Assembly (NCBI GenBank): GCA_964385995.1
Contig: CAYLRF010000027.1
Coordinates: 1-22,593, forward strand
DNA: 22,593 bases
From: CAYLRF01 sp964385995
Lineage (GTDB): Bacteria > Bacillota > Clostridia > Lachnospirales > Lachnospiraceae
Direction: 5' to 3'
The translations under genes and the position numbers were made by a program. Numbering within the stretch: position 1 is the stretch's first letter; the number at the start of each line of letters is the position of its first letter. This document shows positions 13,687-19,455 of the stretch, piece after piece. Below the pieces are notes generated by a model. That model made no database searches. It saw only the letters and a program-made list of their open reading frames with translations, and was not told the origin of the DNA.

Positions 13687-14112
13687 ATGGCAAAGAAAGT
13701 TACAGGTTTTATCAAACTGCAGATTCCCGCGGGCAAGGCGACGCCGGCGCCTCCGGTAGGACCCGCCCTGGGGCAGCACGGCGTAAATATCGTCGAGTTT
13801 ACGAAGCAGTTTAACGCGAAGACGGCGGATCAGGAAGGTATGATTATCCCCGTCGTCATCACGGTCTACAGTGACAGGAGCTTTAGCTTCATAACGAAGA
13901 CTCCGCCGGCGGCCGTGCTCATCAAGAAGGCGTGCAATATCGAGTCGGGCTCGGGTGTGCCGAATAAGACGAAGGTCGCGAAGATCACCAAGGCTCAGGT
14001 GGAAGAGATCGCAAGGACTAAGCTTCCCGATCTTAACGCGCATACCGTGGAGGCGGCGATGAGCATGATCGAGGGTACATGCAGGAGCATGGGCGTCACC
14101 GTGGAGGGGTAA
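13687..14112 (+). CDS. rplK: Large ribosomal subunit protein uL11
   Basis: A 141-residue protein of the GTPase-associated centre of the 50S subunit. The N-terminal domain has the Pro-rich KLQIPAGKATPAPPVGPALGQHGVNIVEF (residues 10-38) that contacts factors. The C-terminal RNA-binding domain has KTPPAAVLIKKAC, then GVPNKTKVAKITKAQVEEIA and the closing SMIEGTCRSMGVTVEG. The length is standard. AGGGAGGT lies upstream of the ATG and overlaps the end of the putative L1 site, so binding there would block initiation. rplA follows after 155 bp, a longer spacer than usual, which holds a second copy of the same kind of site. Confidence 0.97.
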   Translation: MAKKVTGFIKLQIPAGKATPAPPVGPALGQHGVNIVEFTKQFNAKTADQEGMIIPVVITVYSDRSFSFITKTPPAAVLIKKACNIESGSGVPNKTKVAKITKAQVEEIARTKLPDLNAHTVEAAMSMIEGTCRSMGVTVEG

Positions 14113-14217
14113 GGTCGCAAAGGATATCGGAAGGTGTCGTCCTTGCGGCTGCCGATGTGAGCTAAACTTGGATTTCGCGCGTCATTTTAATCGCCGGGTC
14201 AGCGGTAAACAAAAAAT

Positions 14218-14246
14218 GTGGGAGGGTTTGCTCCCGATATCACCAC
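14218..14246 (+). promoter_or_regulatory. Second putative L1-binding mRNA site, before rplA
   Basis: GTGGGAGGGTTTGCTCCCGATATCACCAC matches the element before rplK in layout (GTG..CAC outer stem, GGAG/CTCC inner stem, one-sided loop), though the sequence between differs. AAGGAGG for rplA follows at 14247. Further upstream, CGCAA(A)GGA (14116-14124) can pair with TCCTTGCG (14140-14147). Confidence 0.5.
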
Positions 14247-14267
14247 AAGGAGGTTAAAAAACAGGAT

Positions 14268-14960
14268 ATGAAGAGAGGTAAGAAATACACCGAGGCTGCG
14301 GGACAGATCGAAAAAGGCAGGCTTTACGATAAGGATGAGGCTGTCGCTCTGGTAAAAAAATGCGCTGTCGCGTCATTTGACGAGACCATAGAGGCGCATA
14401 TCCGCACGGGTTGTGACGGCCGTCACGCAGATCAGCAGATTCGCGGCGCGGTCGTGTTGCCGCACGGCACGGGAAAGAAAGTAAGGATTCTGGTTTTCGC
14501 GAAGGACAACAAGGCTCAGGAAGCCATCGACGCGGGAGCGGATTATGTCGGAGCGGAGGAATTGATTCCGAAGATCCAAAACGAGGGCTGGTTTGATTAT
14601 GACGTGGTAGTCGCGACCCCGAACATGATGGGCGTCGTCGGACGTCTGGGGCGCGTTTTGGGTCCTAAAGGCCTCATGCCGAATCCGAAGGCCGGCACGG
14701 TGACGATGGATATCGCGAAGGCCATCTCGGAGATTAAGGCAGGTAAGATAGAGTACCGTCTGGATAAGACGAATATCATCCACGTGCCTGTCGGGAAAGC
14801 GTCATTTACCGAGCAGCAGCTGTCCGAGAATTTCCAGACACTAATGGACGCCATCCTGAAGGCGAGACCCTCGACCGTGAAGGGCGCTTACCTTAAGAGT
14901 GTTACATTGACGTCCACCATGGGACCGGGCGTAAAGGTAAATCCCGCCAAATTAATCTGA
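14268..14960 (+). CDS. rplA: Large ribosomal subunit protein uL1
   Basis: A 230-residue protein that forms the L1 stalk near the ribosomal E site and acts as translational repressor of the L11-L1 mRNA in bacteria where this has been tested. Recognisable sequences are MKRGKKYTEAA at the start, SFDETIEAHIRTGCD, the VVLPHGTGKKVRILVFAKD strand, and the highly conserved MMGVVGRLGRVLGPKGLMPNPKAGTVT near the middle (about 122-148). The C-terminus ends TSTMGPGVKVNPAKLI. The AAGGAGGT ribosome binding site is about 13 bases from the ATG, rather far. The L10 leader follows. Confidence 0.97.
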   Translation: MKRGKKYTEAAGQIEKGRLYDKDEAVALVKKCAVASFDETIEAHIRTGCDGRHADQQIRGAVVLPHGTGKKVRILVFAKDNKAQEAIDAGADYVGAEELIPKIQNEGWFDYDVVVATPNMMGVVGRLGRVLGPKGLMPNPKAGTVTMDIAKAISEIKAGKIEYRLDKTNIIHVPVGKASFTEQQLSENFQTLMDAILKARPSTVKGAYLKSVTLTSTMGPGVKVNPAKLI

Positions 14961-14989
14961 ATGCACGCGTAAGAGCCGCGTAAGGCTTA

Positions 14990-15147
14990 ATAAAATTTAA
15001 AATCGCCGAAGACAGCAGGCGCCGTAAGGCCGAACGATCCACAGCCTGCCGAGGAAGAAGATGACAAACCCATTCGGGACGGCAAAATCCGTCCGGAGGG
15101 TTTAACCTGATGACTTAACCTCCGCGTCTTTCGGCACGGAGGTTTTT
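14990..15147 (+). ncRNA. L10 leader (rplJ-rplL attenuator)
   Basis: The core GCCGAAGACAGCAGG (15005-15019) and CCTGCCGAGG (15046-15055) match the known Firmicutes L10 leader, which binds the L10(L12)4 complex to control rplJ-rplL. A GGACGG/CCGTCC hairpin follows at 15077-15094. The terminator is AACCTCCG (15117-15124) paired with CGGAGGTT (15137-15144), followed by a T-run. GGAGGGTT at 15095-15102 can pair with AACCTCC (15117-15123) as the competing antiterminator. Confidence 0.88.
15117..15147 (+). terminator. Intrinsic terminator of the L10 leader
   Basis: A perfect 8-bp stem AACCTCCG/CGGAGGTT with a 12-nt loop and five T. It is the only convincing rho-independent terminator in the window and acts as the attenuator of rplJ-rplL. 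Confidence 0.85.
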
Positions 15148-15205
15148 ATACGGATGGGCACGCATTTTTTTGATACGGACGGGCGCGTGGTTTTTAGCTT
15201 ATCCG
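15133..15205. repeat. 25-bp-period triplication of the terminator 3' arm
   Basis: Three adjacent units, 15133-15155, 15156-15180 and 15181-15205, each run from GG(G)C[AG]CG through a T-run to ATACGGA or a diverged TATCCG. The first unit is the descending arm and T-run of the L10 leader terminator. The remaining 200 bp to rplJ hold no recognisable gene. Confidence 0.6.
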
Positions 15206-15401
15206 TCGTTTGAATGCGCGGTATGCCACGCTTCCGGAAAATCTTAACGGCTGACTCATGTTCTAATTGTCGGTTGGCTGTTCGGATGCATGGTATGTAC
15301 GGGCGGCGATGAAATTTTCGGGCAGTTCCGCGAATGTGGCGCGGCAGGCCGGGGATTTTCGGAGTTAATATCACATATTTTAAGAAGGAGGTGTGTTGTA
15401 A

Positions 15402-15938
15402 GTGGCAAATGTCAAGGCAAAGCAGACGATCGTCGACTCGATAGCCGGAGAAGTCGCGGGGGCATCCGCCGTGGTACTCGTTGATTATCGCGGTTTAACA
15501 GTGGAGCAGGATACATTGCTTCGCGGCAAGCTTCGCGAAGCGGGCGTCACCTACAAGGTATGCAAAAATACGCTCCTTAAGAGAGCGTTTTCGGGGACGC
15601 CGTTTGAGGGTCTGGATGAGTACCTTGAGGGCCCGAGCGCTATCGCGACATCGAAGGACGACGCGACGGCGCCGGCGAGGATTCTGTGCAAATTCGCGCA
15701 GGACGCCGAGCAGCTGGAAATCAAGGCTGCCATCGTCGAAGGCAAGTTTTACGACGTGGAGGGTGTGCAGACTCTTTCAAAGATCCCCACTCGCGATGAG
15801 CTGCTCTCTAAGCTTCTGGGAAGTCTGAAATCACCGATTACGAATTTCGCGCGTGTGATTAAGCAAATCGCCGAGAAGACTCCGGATGAGGCTCCCGCGG
15901 CCCAAGCGTCGGAAGAAGCGACATCCGAGACATCGTAA
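15402..15938 (+). CDS. rplJ: Large ribosomal subunit protein uL10
   Basis: A 178-residue protein that anchors the L12 dimers at the base of the ribosomal stalk. It begins MANVKAKQTIVDSIAGEVAGASAVVLVDYRGLTVEQDTLLRGKLREAGVTYKVCKNTLLKRAF, the typical RNA-binding N-terminal domain, then the C-terminal helix that binds L12 (about 130-160). The last 20 residues (APAAQASEEATSETS) are a low-complexity tail. The start is GTG at 15402, preceded by AAGGAGGTG (15384-15392) at good spacing. Expression is expected to be controlled by the L10 leader upstream. rplL follows after a 249-bp spacer, long for this gene pair. Confidence 0.97.
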   Translation: MANVKAKQTIVDSIAGEVAGASAVVLVDYRGLTVEQDTLLRGKLREAGVTYKVCKNTLLKRAFSGTPFEGLDEYLEGPSAIATSKDDATAPARILCKFAQDAEQLEIKAAIVEGKFYDVEGVQTLSKIPTRDELLSKLLGSLKSPITNFARVIKQIAEKTPDEAPAAQASEEATSETS

Positions 15939-15956
15939 GATCTTCGCGGCTGTGTG

Positions 15957-16070
15957 ATGAGAAATAAGCGGCAGGAAAATCAAAGGCGTGTCGAAAACCG
16001 CGCCGCGTCGAAATTCGGCGTGAAGCCAGAGGCGGAGAAGCTGCGAAAAATCGCGGATGAGTCAAAATGA
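15957..16070 (+). CDS. Possible 37-residue basic small ORF
   Basis: An ATG-started frame lies wholly within the rplJ-rplL spacer and encodes a charged peptide starting MRNKRQENQRRVENRAASKF, rich in Lys, Arg and Glu. There is no clear ribosome binding site and I recognise no family. It may be chance in a GC-rich spacer. It is listed because the spacer is unusually long and this is its only frame with a usable start. Confidence 0.15.
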   Translation: MRNKRQENQRRVENRAASKFGVKPEAEKLRKIADESK

Positions 16071-16103
16071 GAGTGCGAAAGGCTCCCAGTAAGGTTTAAG
16101 TAG

Positions 16104-16149
16104 GGGTAAATCTCAAAGGCTTATGCGTTTACGACGCCCGGATTTACCC
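16104..16149 (+). promoter_or_regulatory. Long-range hairpin ahead of rplL
   Basis: GGGTAAATC (16104-16112) and GATTTACCC (16141-16149) form a perfect 9-bp stem around a 28-nt loop, ending 22 bases before the rplL ribosome binding site. There is no T-run, so it is not a terminator. An RNA processing or stability role, or a protein-binding site, is possible but unproven. Confidence 0.45.
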
Positions 16150-16187
16150 GGTAGGCATAAAGGAAATGTCAGTTAAGGAGGAGAAAA

Positions 16188-16565
16188 ATGGCAAAGTTGT
16201 CCACATCTGAGTTGATCGACGCGATCAAGGAATTGTCGGTGGTAGAGTTAAACGATCTCGTAAAAGCCTGCGAGGAAGAGTTCGGTGTTTCGGCGGCGGC
16301 CGGCGTGGTTATGGCGGCTGCGGCTCCGGGTGAGGCCGCGGCGGCTGAGGAGAAGGATGAATTCAGCGTGGAGCTGGTAGCGGCCGGCGCTGCTAAGGTA
16401 AAAGTCATTAAGGTCGTTCGCGAAGTGACGGGCCTCGGCCTTAAAGAGGCGAAGGATCTGGTAGACGCGGCTCCTAAGATCGTTAAGGAGAATCTGCCCA
16501 AGGCGGAGGCTGAAGAGCTTAAGGCTAAGCTGGAGGCCGAAGGCGCCGAGGTCGCGTTGAAATAG
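16188..16565 (+). CDS. rplL: Large ribosomal subunit protein bL12 (L7/L12)
   Basis: A 125-residue stalk protein present in several copies per ribosome that recruits translation factors. The N-terminal dimerisation helices are MAKLSTSELIDAIKELSVVELNDLVKACEEEFGV. An Ala-rich hinge lies at about 36-58 and the C-terminal domain runs from EFSVELVAAGAAKVKVIKVVREVTGLGLKEAKDLVDAAPKIVKE to the end. AAGGAGG upstream of the ATG is strong. In most Firmicutes rpoB follows; here a MATE transporter does. A 7-bp GC stem, GCCCGCG (16580-16586) with CGCGGGC (16610-16616), lies just downstream but has no T-run. Confidence 0.97.
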   Translation: MAKLSTSELIDAIKELSVVELNDLVKACEEEFGVSAAAGVVMAAAAPGEAAAAEEKDEFSVELVAAGAAKVKVIKVVREVTGLGLKEAKDLVDAAPKIVKENLPKAEAEELKAKLEAEGAEVALK

Positions 16566-16745
16566 TTTTCGCGTGATTTGCCCGCGGCCGCCGTTTTACT
16601 TTAAGCGGGCGCGGGCGATCCTTATGCGTGTTCAAGGAGACGGTATATTCCCGTGTTAAGGCGTATAGGTCTGCCGGCGCGATTCGCGTAAATGCTAAGC
16701 GAAAAAGCGCGAATTACCGACTGTCAGACCGCGACGGAGAGAGCG

Positions 16746-18107
16746 ATGTCATCGGCGAAAAAGAAGACATATGAGATCGACATGTGTCACGGCCCGATTT
16801 TGAGCAAGATACTGCTGTATGCCATCCCGCTTATGCTCTCGGGCATTTTGCAGCTTCTTTTCAATGCCGCCGACATCGTGGTTGTGGGTCAGTTCGCGGG
16901 CAGCAAATCCCTCGCCGCCATCGGCTCCACCGGTTCTCTTACCAATCTTTTGGTCAATGTCTTTATAGGGCTTTCGATCGGGTCCAATGTGCGTATCGCC
17001 GGATTTTACGGCGCGGGAAAGACGCGCGAAATCGGCGAGACGGTACATACGGCCATATCGCTCAGCTTGATAAGCGGGGTTATTCTCGCTGTATTGGGGA
17101 TTGTTCTCTCAAAGCCGTTGCTGGGTCTTATGGGAACGCCGGACGATGTGATAGACGAGGCCGCGCTATACATGCGGATCTACTTCGTCGGAATGCCGGC
17201 GATGCTTTTGTATAATTTCGGAAGTTCCGTCCTGCGGGCGGTCGGAGACACGAAAAGGCCGCTGTATTACCTTTCGATTGCGGGCGCGTTAAACATCTGC
17301 CTGAATCTCTTTTTTGTGATAGTTTTTCATATGGATTCGGCGGGCGTCGCTTTAGCCACCGTCATAAGCCAGTGTCTGTCAGCCGCGCTGGTGGTTCGCT
17401 GTCTTGTCCGAAGCGAAGGCGCGATACATCTGTCGCTTAAGGGTCTGCGCATTTATAAGCAGCAGCTTTCGGGGATTTTAAGGATAGGGCTTCCCGCAGG
17501 GCTTCAGAGCGCGTTATTTTCCATCGCGAATGTAGTGCTGCAGTCGTCTGTCAATTCATTCGGCTCATCGGTCATGGCGGGGCGAGCCGCGTCAGCGAAC
17601 GTCGAGGGATTTATCTATGTCTCGATGAATGCCATGCACCAGACGACGGTAAGCTTTGTAAGCCAGAACCTGGGAGGCAGGAAATTTGACCGTATAAAAA
17701 AGATCGTGCCTGAATGTGTGGCGGCGGTAATCGTGATAGGTTTGGGTGTGGGGTGGCTCGCGATATTGTTCGGAAAGCAGCTTCTGGGGATATATTCGGA
17801 TGATCCCGCGGTCGTAAAGTACGGAATGCAGTGCTTAAGGCTCGTCGGGGCGACATATTTTCTGGACGGGATAATGGAAGTGCTCTTCGGCGCGATACGT
17901 GGGCTCGGATATTCGGTGATGCCCATGATAGTCACTCTTGTGGGAGCGTGCGGCTTCAGGGTTTTGTGGGTTTATACGGTGTTTCGTAAATACCATGATC
18001 TGACGGTGCTTCTGACGGCCCTGCCGGTCTCATGGCTGCTGACCTCGATAGCTCATCTGATCTGCCTTGTGATAGTATTCGGGAGAGTTAAAAAGAAGCT
18101 GTCTTAA
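16746..18107 (+). CDS. MATE family efflux transporter
   Basis: A 453-residue multidrug and toxin extrusion-type membrane protein with about 12 hydrophobic helices. The MatE repeats are seen as MLSGILQLLFNAADIVVVGQFAGSKSLAAIGSTGSLTNLLVNVFIGLSIGSNVRIAGFYGAG in the first half and AGLQSALFSIANVVLQSSVNSFGSSVMAGRAASANVEGFIYV in the second. MATE proteins export cationic drugs or other small molecules using Na+ or H+ gradients; this one's substrate is unknown. I start it at ATG 16746 because GGAGAG lies just upstream and the sequence then matches the usual short MATE N-terminus; an in-frame ATG at 16692 would add 18 residues and has no ribosome binding site. The last codons are part of a downstream tandem duplication. 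Confidence 0.92.
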   Translation: MSSAKKKTYEIDMCHGPILSKILLYAIPLMLSGILQLLFNAADIVVVGQFAGSKSLAAIGSTGSLTNLLVNVFIGLSIGSNVRIAGFYGAGKTREIGETVHTAISLSLISGVILAVLGIVLSKPLLGLMGTPDDVIDEAALYMRIYFVGMPAMLLYNFGSSVLRAVGDTKRPLYYLSIAGALNICLNLFFVIVFHMDSAGVALATVISQCLSAALVVRCLVRSEGAIHLSLKGLRIYKQQLSGILRIGLPAGLQSALFSIANVVLQSSVNSFGSSVMAGRAASANVEGFIYVSMNAMHQTTVSFVSQNLGGRKFDRIKKIVPECVAAVIVIGLGVGWLAILFGKQLLGIYSDDPAVVKYGMQCLRLVGATYFLDGIMEVLFGAIRGLGYSVMPMIVTLVGACGFRVLWVYTVFRKYHDLTVLLTALPVSWLLTSIAHLICLVIVFGRVKKKLS

Positions 18108-18260
18108 GGCGAATGGCGGCCTTGATGAACGAATTTGAGTTGGGGTTGCGGGACGCGGTGAGTCAAGAAGAAGCTGTCGTAAGGCGAATGGCGGCCTTGA
18201 TAAACGAAGTTGAGTCGCGGTTACGTGACACGGTGAGTTAAGAAAGTTGTCGTAACGCGG
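18094..18260. repeat. 75-bp tandem duplication of the end of the MATE gene
   Basis: Unit 1 (about 18094-18168) includes the last codons and stop of the MATE gene. Unit 2 (18169-18243) repeats it with about 10 differences, and a short third piece (to about 18260) starts again with a variant of AGAAGCTGTCGTAA. The copies outside the gene are non-coding. Confidence 0.85.
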
Positions 18261-18334
18261 CCGGCGACATCGGGATGAGGTTATGATTTTCGGACAGCCC
18301 TACGGACGAAAATCGGCGACGGGAATTGAAGATT

Positions 18335-18395
18335 GGAATCCGCGGCTAAGGATGGAATCCTCGGGGCTAAGGTTGCTAAGGCTGGAATCAGCGGC
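18335..18395. repeat. Degenerate repeat running into the second assembly gap
   Basis: GGAATC occurs at 18335, 18354 and 18384, and GCTAAGG at 18345, 18366 and 18375, in variant units of about 19-30 bp. The array is cut off by the N run, which suggests the assembler failed here because of the repeat. Confidence 0.65.
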
Positions 18396-18495
18396 NNNNN
18401 NNNNNNNNNNNNNNNNNNNNNNNNNNNNNNNNNNNNNNNNNNNNNNNNNNNNNNNNNNNNNNNNNNNNNNNNNNNNNNNNNNNNNNNNNNNNNNN
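18396..18495. other. Assembly gap (100 N)
   Basis: Exactly 100 N, a placeholder for a gap of unknown length, lying between the convergent MATE and DUF1836 genes. Apart from the repeats on its left side, 18108-18535 holds no supported gene. Confidence 0.99.
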
Positions 18496-18535
18496 ACGTT
18501 CACGCGCTCCGGGGCCGGATGGTCGCATGGGATTT

Positions 18536-19153
18536 TCAGACGGATGAGTGTGTATCAGACTCTAAACGCTCATTTGCCGTCATGTCGATGAGTTTCTCGA
18601 CGATCATTTTACGCACGTAGATGTCCGCGCCAAGTTCGCATATGAAGGCGAACAGCCTGAGAAAATCGTCGTCATCTTCAGAGGGGCCGAAGATTTCCCC
18701 GGACGCTTCGTATGTCGCTTTTATATCGCTTTTCATATCGCGAACCCGTTTCACCGTCGCCTCGCAGATTTTTTCGTATACGCGGGAAATGTCCATGCCG
18801 CGCTCGGAGCCGAAATATCTCTCGGTGACGGGTCGCAGGAGATTTTCAATGTCGCTTATGGACAAAAAGCTTTTGAAGTAGTAGATGAATGTGAGCAGCA
18901 GCAGGTGTTCCCTGCTGTATTTCTTTTTGTCCGGGGGCGGAAGAAGCTTATTTTTCGCGTAGTTATTTATCATGGTTTTGGTGAGTATCTTGTCGTCGAC
19001 GTGTCGCTTCGCGGACTTTAACTCCTTCTCCATGAAGGATGTGACCTGATCCATGTATAGGCCGATGTCCGGGACGTCTTTAACGCGCACGTAATCGATC
19101 CCCGAGATCATATCCGATATGGTTTTTATGAGATTATCTTTATCGACTGCCAT
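18536..19153 (-). CDS. DUF1836 domain protein, probable DNA-binding regulator
   Basis: A 205-residue protein of the DUF1836 family, common in Firmicutes and of unknown function. The central part, LTKTMINNYAKNKLLPPPDKKKYSREHLLLLTFIYYFKSFLSISDIENLL, resembles a MerR-like winged helix-turn-helix, so DNA binding is likely. The second half is helical and acidic in part (GPSEDDDDFLRLFAFICELG). I place the start at ATG 19153 and not 19168. The promoter at 19172-19200 would begin transcription at or inside the 19168 codon, and GGGGTG lies 6-7 bases before 19153. The gene is divergent from pcrA. No target operon is evident. Confidence 0.82.
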   Translation of the reverse strand: MAVDKDNLIKTISDMISGIDYVRVKDVPDIGLYMDQVTSFMEKELKSAKRHVDDKILTKTMINNYAKNKLLPPPDKKKYSREHLLLLTFIYYFKSFLSISDIENLLRPVTERYFGSERGMDISRVYEKICEATVKRVRDMKSDIKATYEASGEIFGPSEDDDDFLRLFAFICELGADIYVRKMIVEKLIDMTANERLESDTHSSV

Positions 19154-19455
19154 GTCCGCACCCCGCATGACATTATAAAGTATGCAATGTCACATCACAA
19201 GGCGCAATTTTCACACCTCAGGCAAGGGGATTTGAGCGATTTGCGTCAAATTCACGCGTTGTCCGATAAACTGAAATTGCAACACACGTCATACGCAGAT
19301 AAAACGAATACACGTGCGCAAAATAACGAATAACGTATGCGAACGCTGTAAAGATGATGTTTCATAAGGTTTGGTATGAGCAGAGCGGAAGAGTAGGGCG
19401 GATTACAGAATAACAGTGATGAAAAATAACGGGAAAAGCAAGAAGGGAAGCCACA
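19154..19455. other. Divergent DUF1836-pcrA intergenic region
   Basis: Apart from the leftward promoter at 19172-19200, the stretch is AT-richer than its surroundings. TTGCAA near 19278 followed by ATAAAA is a weak rightward promoter candidate for pcrA. GAAGGGAAG (19442-19450) is the pcrA ribosome binding site. No gene is supported. Confidence 0.4.
19172..19200 (-). promoter_or_regulatory. Promoter of the DUF1836 gene
   Basis: Read leftward, TTGTGA (19200-19195) and a perfect TATAAT (19177-19172) are 17 bp apart. The expected transcription start is only about 10-13 bases before the chosen ATG, so the mRNA would have a very short leader. Confidence 0.6.

Noticed and set aside
16580..16616. 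Possible terminator after rplL
   Set aside because: The GCCCGCG/CGCGGGC stem has a 23-nt loop and no T-run, so it is not a convincing rho-independent terminator.
16692..16745. Upstream ATG for the MATE transporter
   Set aside because: No ribosome binding site precedes 16692, and the added 18 residues do not resemble MATE N-termini. ATG 16746 has GGAGAG ahead of it.
18335..18395. CRISPR array beside the second gap
   Set aside because: The units are short, irregular and share no constant repeat with unique spacers. They look like decayed tandem duplications, and no cas gene is present.
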